Translations under genes and position numbers: made by a program
Part shown: positions 37,732-46,395 of the stretch, piece by piece
Position numbering within the stretch: the first letter of the stretch is position 1
Layout: the number at the start of each line of letters is the position of its first letter
Notes under the pieces: generated by a model
Databases searched by the model: none
What the model saw: the letters and a program-made list of their open reading frames with translations, nothing else
Told to the model about the DNA's origin: nothing
Origin: Catenulispora sp. EB89
GTDB taxonomy: Bacteria; Actinomycetota; Actinomycetes; Streptomycetales; Catenulisporaceae
DNA: 64,000 bases
Assembly: GCF_041261445.1 (NCBI RefSeq)
Contig: NZ_JBGCCU010000006.1
Location: 372,001-436,000, forward strand
Direction of reading: 5' to 3'

Positions 37732-38676
37732 ATGATGCTTCGCGCCGCGACAGTCCAGTTCGAACCGAGCCCGGGCGCCAAGGAGGACAACCTGGCCCGG
37801 GTCGAGCACTTCGCCCGCGCCGCCGCGGCCGACGGCGTGCAGCTGGTCGCGTTCCCGGAGATGTGCCTGCTCGGATACTGGCACCTGACCAAGCGCGACG
37901 CCGGTTATCTGCACGCCGTCGCCGAGCCCGACGACGGCCCGAGCATCGCCCGGGTCCGCGCCCTGGCCGCCGAGCTGCGCCTCGGCATCGGCTTCGGGCT
38001 GCTCACCGAGCGCGACGGCTGGCTGTTCAACGCCTACGCCGTCTGTCTGCCCGACGGCACAGTGCACCTCCACCGCAAGCTGCACGCCTTCGAACACGAG
38101 GCGATCTCCTCCGGCAGCCGCTACACGGTGTTCGACACGCCGTGGGGCGTCCGGGTCGGGGTGCTGATCTGCTACGACAACAACCTCGTCGAGAACGTCC
38201 GCGCCACCGCGCTGCTCGGCGCCGAGGTGCTGCTGGCCCCGCACCAGACCGGCGGCACCAACTCGGTGAGCCCGCACGGGATGAAGCCGATCCCGGTGAG
38301 CGTCTGGGAGAACCGGCACACCGACCCGGCGGCCGTCCGGGACGCCTTCCGCGGCCCGAACGGCCGGGAGTGGCTGCTGCGCTGGCTGCCGTCCCGGGCC
38401 CACGACAACGGCCTGTTCGTGGTCTTCAGCAACGGCGTGGGCCGGGACGACGACGAGGTCCGCACCGGCAACGCGATGATCATCGACCCCTACGGCCGGA
38501 TCCTCGCCGAGTCCGGGGCCGCGGCCGACGACATGGTCGCCGCCGACCTCGACCTGGACCTGGTGCCGACCGCCACCGGCCGGCGCTGGCTGCGGGCCCG
38601 GCGGCCGGAGCTGTACCGGCCGCTGACCACGAAGTACGGCGACGAGGTGGACGCACGGACGGCGCGGTTCAGCTGA
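37732..38676 (+). CDS. Carbon-nitrogen hydrolase (nitrilase superfamily)
   Basis: This 314-residue enzyme has the Glu-Lys-Cys triad of the nitrilase superfamily: Glu43 in AFPEMCL, Lys116 in HRKLHAF and Cys147 in LICYDNN. The fold is alpha-beta-beta-alpha. Such enzymes hydrolyse amides, carbamoyl groups or nitriles; the YDNN sequence and length fit an N-carbamoylputrescine amidase-like or aliphatic amidase-like branch rather than a true nitrilase. ATG 37732 or 37735 starts the protein. The divergent LysR gene is its likely regulator. Confidence 0.9.
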   Translation: MMLRAATVQFEPSPGAKEDNLARVEHFARAAAADGVQLVAFPEMCLLGYWHLTKRDAGYLHAVAEPDDGPSIARVRALAAELRLGIGFGLLTERDGWLFNAYAVCLPDGTVHLHRKLHAFEHEAISSGSRYTVFDTPWGVRVGVLICYDNNLVENVRATALLGAEVLLAPHQTGGTNSVSPHGMKPIPVSVWENRHTDPAAVRDAFRGPNGREWLLRWLPSRAHDNGLFVVFSNGVGRDDDEVRTGNAMIIDPYGRILAESGAAADDMVAADLDLDLVPTATGRRWLRARRPELYRPLTTKYGDEVDARTARFS

Positions 38677-38763
38677 TCATGGCGCTTCCGGCGCCGAGCC
38701 GATCATCAGCCAGCTCAAATACCGGTCGCCGAAGACCACCCGTGAGGGTGAACGGCGCCATGA

Positions 38764-38802
38764 TCCGGCGTCATGGTCCGGCGTCGTTGTCCGGCATCCG
38801 GG
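38764..38802. repeat. Three 13-bp direct repeats
   Basis: TCCGGCGTCATGG, TCCGGCGTCGTTG and TCCGGCATCCGGG are in tandem at 38764, 38777 and 38790 in the 140-base space between the nitrilase and DUF3145 genes. Both genes end here (convergent), so a regulatory role is less likely than a random expansion. Confidence 0.6.
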
Positions 38803-38819
38803 GCACCGCCCGGCGGGCA

Positions 38820-39338
38820 TCACCCGACCTGATGCAACCACCGCACCGGCGCCCCCTCACCCGCGTACCGGAACGGCTCCAGCTCGTCGTCCCAGGGCTT
38901 GCCGAGCAGCGCCTCGACCTCGCGCTCCAGCGTGGACTCGCCACGGTGGGCCCGGGCCAGGGCGGCGCGCAGCCGGTCCTCGGCGATGACGATGTCGCCG
39001 TGCATGCCGGTAGCGGCCCGGTACACGCCGAGCGCGGGCGTGGAGGAGTAGCGCTCCCCCTCGGTCCCGTCCGACGGGTCCTCGGTGGCCTCGAAGCGCA
39101 GCTGCTGCCAGCCCCGCAGCTGCGAGGTGATGCTCGCGGCGGTCCCGGCCTGTCCGCGCCAGGACAGCTCGGCCCGCCACATGTGCGGTTCGGCGGGCTG
39201 GTGCGTCCAGTCGAGGCTGACGCGCACGCCGAGTACGCTCGCCACCGCCCACTCGATGTGCGGGCAGAGCGCGCGTGGAGCGGAGTGGATGTAGAGGACT
39301 CCGCTTGTCACTGTCTTGTTTGCCGACTGTGCCGTCAT
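38820..39338 (-). CDS. DUF3145 family protein
   Basis: This 172-residue protein is a confident member of the actinobacterial DUF3145 family, with the conserved GVLYIHSAPRALCPHIEWA, VSLDWTHQPAEPHMWRAELSW and GKPWDDELEPFR segments. No function is known. My recollection is that the family tends to sit near the fab genes in Streptomyces; here it is about 6 kb downstream of fabF with other genes between. GGAGGTCCC before ATG 39338 supports this start over an upstream in-frame ATG. Confidence 0.9.
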   Translation of the reverse strand: MTAQSANKTVTSGVLYIHSAPRALCPHIEWAVASVLGVRVSLDWTHQPAEPHMWRAELSWRGQAGTAASITSQLRGWQQLRFEATEDPSDGTEGERYSSTPALGVYRAATGMHGDIVIAEDRLRAALARAHRGESTLEREVEALLGKPWDDELEPFRYAGEGAPVRWLHQVG

Positions 39339-39635
39339 CGGGACCTCCTGGCTGTGCTGCGGCGAGGTTCGCCTTCCCCAGCGGCCTTGCCCGCACCACA
39401 ACTCGTGGAGCCCCATGTCAGCGGCCTTTATTCTGCCGCACGCTCGGGGCGCGGCACCAGTTGTCTTAGTGCTCTTGCACTCTAAGCTCCCCGGCGGCCT
39501 GAGCACAGGCCGCCAATTGGGTGATCTCCAACCGCATCAGAACCCGCCAGACCCTATGAGTCCTTAGATATGATCGCTGATATGGGCAGACCGTCCTATA
39601 CGCGACGGACTGTTCGGGGTTTTCCCTCCCACCGC
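39339..39635. other. Intergenic region upstream of DUF3145
   Basis: No gene is supported here. The region is more AT-rich than its surroundings and holds one perfect hairpin, GGCGGCCTG (39493-39501) with CAGGCCGCC (39506-39514) around AGCA. This could terminate leftward or rightward messages. It lies before the DUF3145 start and after the TetR gene end. Confidence 0.5.
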
Positions 39636-40304
39636 CTATTCGCCGTCCGTCAGCCCTCGGACAATCACATCGATCGTCCGCCGCCGGGCGAAATCCTGCT
39701 CCTCGGCCGACAGGTGCCGCTCCAGCGGCCCGTCGACCAGCAGCAGCGCGAACCCGTGCACCATCGACCAGGCCGCGATGTCGGCGCCGGGCCGGCGGTC
39801 GGCGGGCATCCGCCCGGTCGCGACCAGGTCGTCGAGCAGCAACCCCAGCCCCTGGAAGGCACTGGTCTCGGAATACGGCTCGCCGCCGTAAACGTGCCCG
39901 GGCACGGTGTTCGTCCGGCAGAAGGCCGTCATGAACAGCCCGGCCTGCTCGATCGCGAAGTCGATGTAAGCGTGCGCCACCGCGCGTAGCCGGGCCACCG
40001 CGACCTCTCCGGGATCGCCGTCGGCCGGGACCCGCGCCACCGCCGCCGTCATCGCCTCGGCCAGCACCTCCAGCGCGCTGCGCTTCACCTCGTCCAGCAG
40101 CGCCTCGGCATCGGAGAAATGCCGGTAAGCCGCGGTCGCCGACACCCCGACCCGCCGCGCCACCTCGCGCAGCACCACCGCGTCCGGCCCGCCGGTCCGC
40201 GCCAGCTCCACCGCCGAATCCATCATGGCGTTGCGCAGGTCGCCGTGGTGGTAGCGGGTCCGGGGGGTGGTCTTCGACGTGGTCACCTGTTCATCGTGCC
40301 TCAT
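39636..40304 (-). CDS. TetR family repressor of the MMPL exporter
   Basis: This 222-residue TetR-type regulator has its helix-turn-helix in residues 15-65 (RYHHGDLRNAMMDSAVELA, REVARRVGVSATAAYRHF). The C-terminal ligand domain resembles the TetR_C WHG type. It is divergent from the mmpL-like gene, with the 87-base gap occupied by a pair of 15-bp inverted repeats, a clear operator arrangement. It would repress itself and the exporter until a ligand binds. ATG 40304 is used. Confidence 0.93.
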   Translation of the reverse strand: MRHDEQVTTSKTTPRTRYHHGDLRNAMMDSAVELARTGGPDAVVLREVARRVGVSATAAYRHFSDAEALLDEVKRSALEVLAEAMTAAVARVPADGDPGEVAVARLRAVAHAYIDFAIEQAGLFMTAFCRTNTVPGHVYGGEPYSETSAFQGLGLLLDDLVATGRMPADRRPGADIAAWSMVHGFALLLVDGPLERHLSAEEQDFARRRTIDVIVRGLTDGE

Positions 40305-40305
40305 G

Positions 40306-40352
40306 TTGACACCGTTAACAATGACCGGCATGCTCGATGTTAACGGCGTCAA
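40306..40352. promoter_or_regulatory. TetR-family operator between tetR and mmpL
   Basis: TTGACACCGTTAACA (40306-40320) and TGTTAACGGCGTCAA (40338-40352) are inverted copies with a single mismatch, spaced 17 bases apart. Each contains the palindrome GTTAAC. Two repressor dimers could bind, one per half. The AT-rich GTTAAC stands out in this GC-rich genome. Confidence 0.8.
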
Positions 40353-40391
40353 CTTGACGCGACGCCCGACCCGGAGGGGGTCTGTACAACC

Positions 40392-42632
40392 ATGCTCGGA
40401 AGAATCGGCAGACTCGCGGTAGGGCGGCCCAAAGCCGTCCTGACGGCAGCATCGATACTGCTGGTGGCCATGGTCGTGGTCGGCATCGGCGCGTTCGGCG
40501 TGCTGAAGTCCGGCGGCTTCGACGACACCAGCTCCCAGTCCTGGCGGTCCCAGGAAGCGATCGACGCCCAGTTCGGCGGCCAGCCGAACCTGGTCCTGGT
40601 GGTCGGCGCCCGCACCGGCGACGTCGACAGCGGCGCCGCGGCGCAGGCCGGCCAGACGCTGACCCAGCAGCTGTCGACGGACCACGGCGTGAGCAACGTC
40701 GTGTCGTACTTCGCCAACCACAGCCCGGGCCTGCGCTCCACGGACGGCCACGAGGCGATGGTCCTGGTCCGCGTCCTGGGCGACGACAACCAGGTCGGCA
40801 CGACCACGAACCGCCTGCTCGGCGCCTACGTCAAGGACAACGCGGCGGTGACGGTCCAGGCCGGCGGCGACGCGGCGGTGAACCACAACGTCACCGACCA
40901 GGTCACCAAGGACCTGGCGGTCGCGGAGTCGATCGCCGTCCCGCTGACCCTCATCCTGCTGGTCCTGGCCTTCGGCAGCCTGGTGGCCGCACTCCTGCCG
41001 CTGGCCATCGGCCTGGTCGCGATCCTGGGCACCTTCGCCGAACTGGCGATCCTGGGCCGCCTCACGGACGTCTCGGTCTTCGCGATCAACATCACCACCG
41101 CCCTGGGCCTGGGCCTGGGCATCGACTACGCGCTGCTGATGGTCGCCCGCTTCCGCGAGTACCTGTCGCAGGGCACAAGCGTCCAGGACGCGGTGCTCGG
41201 AACGATGCGCACAGCCGGCCGCACCATCGCCTTCTCGGCCCTGACGGTCGCCGCCGCCCTGGCCGCACTCCTGGTGTTCCCGCTCTACTTCCTGCGCTCG
41301 TTCGCCTACGCCGGCATCGGCGTGGTCGCGATCGCAGCCGCCAGCGCCCTGATCATCATGCCGGCGCTGCTGGCGGTCCTCGGCACCCGCGTCAACGCCG
41401 GCCGGCTGCCCTGGGCACGAGGTGCGCAGCAGGGCTCGGCGGCACCGGCGTGGGGCCGCCTGGCCTCGCTCGTGATGAAGCGCCCCGCCCTGATGGCGCT
41501 GCCGGTGGTGGCGGTCCTGGCGTTCCTGGCCACGCCGCTCTTGGGGGCGTCCTTCGGCACCCCCGACGAAACGGTGCTGCCGACCAGCGCCCCGGCGCGC
41601 CAGGCCGCGGACGCCCTGCACAACGACTTCCAGGGCAACCAGGCGACGGCGGTCCAGATCGTCACGACGGGCCCGGCCGACACCGCTTCGGTGAGCACGT
41701 ACGCGGCGAAGCTCTCGACCCTGCCGGGCGCGGTCCGCGTGGACAGCAGCGCGGGCTCGTACGCCCACGGCGCGTCGCTGGGCATGAACCCGTCCGACGC
41801 CGGCATGGCGGCGAAGACCGCCCAGGAACTGACGGTGTTCACCTCCTCGGACGGCCACTCGGCCGCGGCGGAGCAGCTGGTCCGGGACGCCCGCGCGATC
41901 CCGGGCCCGGCGGGCACGTCGACCCTGATCGGCGGCGAGACGGCACGGCTGATCGACTCCGAGCACGGGATCACGGCGCGGCTGCCGTACGCGATCGCGT
42001 GGGTGGTGCTGACGACGTTCATCGTGCTGTTCCTGTTCACCGGCAGCGTCACCCAGCCGCTGCGGGCACTGGTGCTGAACACACTGGGACTGTCGGCGTC
42101 GATCGGAACGATGGTGTGGGTCTTCCAGCAGGGACACCTGTCCGGACTGCTGGGCTTCACACCACGTCCGATGGACACGGCGATGACAGTGCTGTTGTTC
42201 TGCATCGCCTTCGGACTGTCGATGGACTACGAGGTCTTCCTCACGAGCCGCATCAAGGAACTCCACGCCCAAGGCGCGGACCTGCACCACTCGGTGAGCG
42301 AGGGCCTGGCCCGAACCGGCCGCATCGTCTCGACGGCGGCAGGCCTGCTCGCGGTGAGCTTCTTCGCCTTCGGAACGGCATCAGTGAGCTTCCTGCAGTT
42401 CTTCGGCCTGGGCTGCGGCATCGCAATCCTGATCGACGCCCTCCTGATCCGCGGCATCCTGGTCCCCGCCGCCATGCGCATCCTGGGACGCAGCGCCTGG
42501 TGGGCCCCGGGCCCGCTGCGGTGGGTGCACGAACGGTTCGGCGTGAGCGAGGACGCGGGCGAGGACATCGGCACCGACAGCGGCGCGGGCCGGCCGGTGG
42601 AGCTGGTCGGATCTTCACGCGAGGGGGCGTAG
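40392..42632 (+). CDS. MMPL family RND transporter
   Basis: This 746-residue membrane protein has twelve predicted helices in two halves and two extracellular loops (about 45-190 and 400-530), typical of MmpL/actinorhodin-exporter-like RND pumps. The first half contains the GLGLGIDYALLMVARFREYL motif with the proton-relay Asp-Tyr pair; the second half has GLSMDYEVFL. Such pumps export lipids, antibiotics or siderophores. GGAGGGGG is 11 bases before ATG 40392. Control by the divergent TetR gene is likely. No accessory lipid-synthesis genes are nearby, so drug or metabolite export is more likely than cell-envelope lipid transport. Confidence 0.95.
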   Translation: MLGRIGRLAVGRPKAVLTAASILLVAMVVVGIGAFGVLKSGGFDDTSSQSWRSQEAIDAQFGGQPNLVLVVGARTGDVDSGAAAQAGQTLTQQLSTDHGVSNVVSYFANHSPGLRSTDGHEAMVLVRVLGDDNQVGTTTNRLLGAYVKDNAAVTVQAGGDAAVNHNVTDQVTKDLAVAESIAVPLTLILLVLAFGSLVAALLPLAIGLVAILGTFAELAILGRLTDVSVFAINITTALGLGLGIDYALLMVARFREYLSQGTSVQDAVLGTMRTAGRTIAFSALTVAAALAALLVFPLYFLRSFAYAGIGVVAIAAASALIIMPALLAVLGTRVNAGRLPWARGAQQGSAAPAWGRLASLVMKRPALMALPVVAVLAFLATPLLGASFGTPDETVLPTSAPARQAADALHNDFQGNQATAVQIVTTGPADTASVSTYAAKLSTLPGAVRVDSSAGSYAHGASLGMNPSDAGMAAKTAQELTVFTSSDGHSAAAEQLVRDARAIPGPAGTSTLIGGETARLIDSEHGITARLPYAIAWVVLTTFIVLFLFTGSVTQPLRALVLNTLGLSASIGTMVWVFQQGHLSGLLGFTPRPMDTAMTVLLFCIAFGLSMDYEVFLTSRIKELHAQGADLHHSVSEGLARTGRIVSTAAGLLAVSFFAFGTASVSFLQFFGLGCGIAILIDALLIRGILVPAAMRILGRSAWWAPGPLRWVHERFGVSEDAGEDIGTDSGAGRPVELVGSSREGA

Positions 42633-42739
42633 GACGTTGCTGGCGCTGAATGCCTAGCGCTTAGCGCCCAGGTCCCCAGTACGCAGAGCTCCAGTGTGTA
42701 GGGCCCCGCCCTACCAAGGGGGCTGACCACCTCAAATAA

Positions 42740-42786
42740 GGAGCGCGCGCCACCGGATCCACTTCAGGATCGGCGGCGCGCGCTCC
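42740..42786 (+). terminator. Long hairpin after mmpL
   Basis: GGAGCGCGCGCC (42740-42751) and GGCGCGCGCTCC (42775-42786) form a perfect 12-bp stem; the enclosed bases fold further (CCGGATC/GATCGG). It lies 108 bases after the stop at 42632. No T-run is present. Confidence 0.6.
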
Positions 42787-43634
42787 ACCGTCAACGCCCA
42801 GGCCCGAAATCCGCCGCGAAGTTGGGCCGAACGTGGGCGTGGCGCTGCGGCCAGTTTGCGGTTCACAGGCGATTTTTACGGCTTCGCCTAAGGTTTGATG
42901 ACCTCGCGGGGGGACGCAGTTCGGATGCGCAGCGCAAGGTCCGCTGGCGGCCGCCGGTGCCGGTGGACACGACCGCGCGCCGCCCCGAGTCGCAGCTCGC
43001 GGCCCTTCGGCGGCCGGCGGTTTGCACGAAGCCACCGAGGTCCAAGATCTCAGCCGCGGCGGCTCGGCTTTGGTCGCCCGGGCTGCGGTCTGAGCGTGGG
43101 CAACCGGACCTAGCCCCAGATCGACCGCCGCCACCGCCGCCGCGAACCCGGCCTCGCCACCCCACACACCCGCCGCCGCAGACGCCGCCCCGAACTCAGC
43201 ACGGCCGCCCGCGCGACCGCCACCGCTGCCGCGAACCCCAGCCCCGCACACCCGCCGCACCCTCCGCCGCAAAAACCCGACCCCCCCAAACCGCCCGCGC
43301 CCACCAGACCGCAGCCGCGCCGCCCCGCGTACCCGCCGCCACCGCCGGCGGCCGTCGCCGCCCGCCGCGAACCTCAGCCCAGCCACCCAGCACACCCGCC
43401 GCCGGCCGCCGCCGCCCGCCGCGAACCCGGCCTCGCCGCCCCGCACACCCGCCGCCGCCGTCGGCCGCCCGCGAACCCGCCACCACTGCCGCGAACCCCA
43501 GCCCGGCTAACCGCAGGCCTGCCGCGCCCGCCGCCGCAAAAACCCGACCCACCCGCCCGCGCCCACCAAACCGCAGCCACCCACCTCAACCCCAAGCCGG
43601 CCGCCCGCACCCCGACGTCACCACCAACCGCCCC
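42787..43634. repeat. Gene-free, C-rich region with a diverged direct repeat
   Basis: About 850 bases without a supported gene. The plus strand from 43120 on is extremely C-rich, built from scattered CCGCGAACC and CCCGCCGCCGC motifs. A segment at about 43138-43325 recurs, diverged, at about 43417-43580: both run from CGCGAACCCGGCCTCGCC through GCCGCGAACCCCAGCCC to GCCGCAAAAACCCGACCC and CCGCGCCCACCA. Frames on either strand are only low-complexity Pro/Ala/Arg or Gly/Arg/Ala strings. The minus strand is G-rich and could form unusual structures. Confidence 0.6.
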
Positions 43635-44588
43635 TCACCCCGCCCGCACCACATTCGCCAACTCCTCCCCCGCCGCGAACCGCCGTAGCTGCGCATCGAT
43701 CATTCGCAACGCCCGCGGCAGAAACGCCGTCGTAGCGCCCCCCACGTGCGGCGTGATCAGCACGTTCGGCGTCTGCCACAGGGGGTGGTCCGGGGGCAGG
43801 GGCTCCGGGTCCGTGACGTCCATCGCCGCGCGCAGTCGCCCCGAGGCGCACTCCGCCATCAGCGCGTCGGTGCGCACCACCACGCCGCGCGCCACGTTCA
43901 CCAGCAGCGCGCCGTCCTTCATCCGGGCCAGGAAGCGCGCGTCGACCATGCCGCGCGTCTCGTCCGTCGCCGGCACCATCACGATCACCACGTCCGCCTG
44001 CGGCAGCAGTGCGTCGATCTCCGTGAAGGCGTGCACGCCTTCGCGCGCCGTCCGTGCCACGCGCAGCACTTCGACCTCGAAGCCGGCCAGGCGGCGCTCG
44101 ATCGCGGAGCCGATGGAGCCATAGCCGAGGATCAGGACCGTCTTGTCGGCCAGCGCGTCGTCGACCGCGTCGATGTCGGCCTTGTACGTCGGCTGCCACT
44201 CGCCGCGCTCCGCATGCCGCACGTAGCGCGGGATGCCCCGCAGCGCCGACAGGGTCAGCGTCACCGCCAGCTCCGCCGTCGAGGCGTCGTGGAGTCCGCG
44301 GGCGTTGCACAGCGTGACGCCGTCGGGCACGTACGGCAGCACGTTCTCGTACCCGGCCGTCAGCGTCTGCGCCACCTTCAACCGCGGCATCCGCCCCATG
44401 AACTCCGGGTGCGCGTTGACGAACATGTACGGCAGCACGAAGAACTCGACCTCGTCGATCGACTCCGGCACCCCGCCCGGCGCGTCGAGGTCCCGGCCGG
44501 TGAACACGTCGGCCACCAGCCCCTCGGGCACCTCCTTCGCGGACTGTCCGTAAGGCACCCATACCCGGCGTGAGCTTGTCTGCGGCAT
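43635..44588 (-). CDS. D-isomer 2-hydroxyacid dehydrogenase family protein
   Basis: This 317-residue NAD(P)-dependent dehydrogenase of the D-2-hydroxyacid family has the Rossmann motif LILGYGSIGSAIERRL (central). Catalytic Arg is in VNVARGVVVR, Glu in the TDPEPLPPDHPLW segment and His in ITPHVGGAT. It reduces a 2-keto acid or oxidises a D-2-hydroxy acid; the substrate is undefined. ATG 44588 is preferred; GTG 44597 in frame is an option. It is divergent from the DinB-like gene and its end borders the C-rich repeat tract. Confidence 0.9.
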   Translation of the reverse strand: MPQTSSRRVWVPYGQSAKEVPEGLVADVFTGRDLDAPGGVPESIDEVEFFVLPYMFVNAHPEFMGRMPRLKVAQTLTAGYENVLPYVPDGVTLCNARGLHDASTAELAVTLTLSALRGIPRYVRHAERGEWQPTYKADIDAVDDALADKTVLILGYGSIGSAIERRLAGFEVEVLRVARTAREGVHAFTEIDALLPQADVVIVMVPATDETRGMVDARFLARMKDGALLVNVARGVVVRTDALMAECASGRLRAAMDVTDPEPLPPDHPLWQTPNVLITPHVGGATTAFLPRALRMIDAQLRRFAAGEELANVVRAG

Positions 44589-44632
44589 GGAACGCACTCT
44601 ACCGACCGCACCCCCGCCGCTAGGGTGACGCC

Positions 44633-45175
44633 ATGACGATCACACCGGACACCAAGAACTGGACGTGGGTCCTCCAGCGCCCCTGCCCGGAGTGCGGCTT
44701 CGCGGCCGGCGCCGTCGCCCGCGAGCAGATCCCGGCCCTGCTGCGCGCCAACGCCGAAGCCTGGCGCGCCTACTTCGCCGAGCACGGCGCCGCGCACGTC
44801 CGCACGCGCCCGGAGCCGGCCAAGTGGTCGCCGCTGGAGTACGCCTGCCACGTCCGCGACTGCAACCAGGTCTACCTGCGCCGCGTCGAGCTGATGGTCG
44901 AGCAGGACGACCCGCAGTACGCGAACTGGGACCAGGACGCCACGGCGGTGGACGACAAGTACGGCGAACAGGACCCTGACACCGTCATCGCAGCACTCGT
45001 AGACACCACCGACACGATCGCCGCGAAGTTCGAATCAGTGCCCGAAGACGAGTGGCAGCGCACCGGCCACCGCGGCGACGGCTCCGACTTCACGATCGAG
45101 TCGCTGGCCCGCTACTTCGTCCACGACCCGATCCACCACCTGTGGGACGTGACCGGCCGCCGCCACGAAGGCTGA
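44633..45175 (+). CDS. DinB/YfiT-like metal-binding four-helix protein
   Basis: This 180-residue four-helix protein is of the DinB/mycothiol-transferase superfamily. Metal-binding His positions are present in ACHVRD and HDPIHHLWD, giving the usual three-His set. The N-terminus has CPECGF, a small Cys pair typical of one actinobacterial subgroup. Many relatives in actinobacteria are mycothiol-dependent transferases that detoxify electrophiles; this role is inferred. ATG 44633 lies 45 bases from the divergent dehydrogenase start. Confidence 0.85.
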   Translation: MTITPDTKNWTWVLQRPCPECGFAAGAVAREQIPALLRANAEAWRAYFAEHGAAHVRTRPEPAKWSPLEYACHVRDCNQVYLRRVELMVEQDDPQYANWDQDATAVDDKYGEQDPDTVIAALVDTTDTIAAKFESVPEDEWQRTGHRGDGSDFTIESLARYFVHDPIHHLWDVTGRRHEG

Positions 45176-45206
45176 CGACCGAGGGCCCAAGCGCTGAAGT
45201 CCGGCG

Positions 45207-46157
45207 TCACACCCCGAAGATCCGCGCCGCGTTCCCGTGGCACACGGCGCGGAGCCAGTCGTCCCCGAAATCGAGGCGGGACAAGGCTTCCAGCGCCTGT
45301 GTGTAGGAGTAGGGGATGTTCGGGAAGTCGCTCCCGAACAGGATCCGGTCTTCGAACTCTGCGATCCGCTTCCGGTCCCGGTCCGACAGCTCGACGCGCC
45401 CGAAGAAGTCCGTGAACGCCATCGTGGTGTCGAACAGCACGCCGTCATACCGCTCGGCCAGGTCGAGGAACTCGACGTACTCGGGCATCCCGAAGTGCGC
45501 CACGATCAGCCGCAGCGTCGGGTGCGCGGCCAGCACCGGCGCCATCGCCGCCGGGCCCGTGAAGCGGGTCGCGACCGGCCCCGAACCGCAGTGCGCGATC
45601 ACCGGCACTCCGGCCTCCGCCAGCGCCCCCCACACCGGATCCAGCAGCGGATCGGCGGGATCGTAGTCGCCGACCTGGATGTGCGCCTTGAAGACGCGGG
45701 CCCCGGCCTCGATCGCCGCCGGGACGTAGGCGGCGGCCTCCGGCTCGGGGAAGAACGTGGCGCTGTGCAGGCAGTCGGGGGTGCGGGCGGCGAAATCGGC
45801 GGTCCAGGCGTTCAGACTCTCGGCCATGCCCGGCTTGTGCGGATAGGCCAGCGAGGTGAAGGCGAGGAGGCCGAAGCCGCGCAGGATCTCCAGCCGCTGC
45901 TCCTCGTCCTGGCGGTAGCGGATCGGCCATTCGCGGCCGATCAGCGGCCCGGCGGCGTCGAAGTAGGCCCGGATGCGGTCCAGGAGGCGGTGCGGCATGA
46001 AGTGGGTGTGGACGTCGATCAGGCCCGGCAGGCCCAGCGCCTGCCAGAAGCGGCGGACGTCGGAGGTCTCCTCGGCCGTGGCCGCGCGATCTGTTTCCGG
46101 CACAAGATCCGTTTCCGACACAAGATCTTTCTCAGGCACGCGATCTGTCTCTGACAC
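45207..46157 (-). CDS. Amidohydrolase family 2 protein
   Basis: This 316-residue TIM-barrel metal-dependent hydrolase or decarboxylase of the amidohydrolase 2 (ACMSD-like) family has the motifs DVHTHF (metal His pair), AHCGS (metal His), IVAHFG and FGSDFPN (metal Asp). Before the enzyme begins (around residue 30) there is an odd N-terminal tail of hexapeptide repeats, ETDRVPEKDLVS and ETDLVPETDR, encoded by an 18-bp tandem repeat. A later start after the tail is possible. The substrate is unknown. Confidence 0.87.
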   Translation of the reverse strand: MSETDRVPEKDLVSETDLVPETDRAATAEETSDVRRFWQALGLPGLIDVHTHFMPHRLLDRIRAYFDAAGPLIGREWPIRYRQDEEQRLEILRGFGLLAFTSLAYPHKPGMAESLNAWTADFAARTPDCLHSATFFPEPEAAAYVPAAIEAGARVFKAHIQVGDYDPADPLLDPVWGALAEAGVPVIAHCGSGPVATRFTGPAAMAPVLAAHPTLRLIVAHFGMPEYVEFLDLAERYDGVLFDTTMAFTDFFGRVELSDRDRKRIAEFEDRILFGSDFPNIPYSYTQALEALSRLDFGDDWLRAVCHGNAARIFGV

Positions 46158-46158
46158 A
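46087..46158 (-). repeat. 18-bp tandem repeats at the amidohydrolase N-terminus
   Basis: There are four 18-bp units of the type CGATCTGTTTCCGGCACA (plus strand) at 46087, 46105, 46123 and 46141. They keep the frame and encode six-residue units in the N-terminal tail. They are AT-richer than the rest of the gene. Confidence 0.85.
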
Positions 46159-46395
46159 AGATCTACCGTAGCTCGCCGAACTTCCGGCCGAGCGGGCGCC
46201 GGGCATGGAAATCAGGGCTCTCATCAGTCGTACCGATGGCGGCCGGGCCGTAGAAGTCGGGCCTGTTATTAGCACGGCGGCGCCCGGCTTCTGCGCCAGT
46301 CACTGAAACGCTGTCAGCACAACCGAAACTGCGGCAGCCGCAACCCGCCGCCGCGCCCGACCACTCTCGCCGACGCGCCCGAAACCTCGCCGCGC

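Noticed and set aside
39636-42290. One 884-residue protein joining the TetR domain to sequence antisense to mmpL
   Set aside because: The TetR domain begins at ATG 40304; everything upstream is antisense to the MMPL transporter and separated by the operator.
42661-43446. A Gly/Arg/Ala-rich frame on the minus strand in the C-rich tract
   Set aside because: Composition follows the repeat, there is no ribosome site, and several frames on both strands are equally open.
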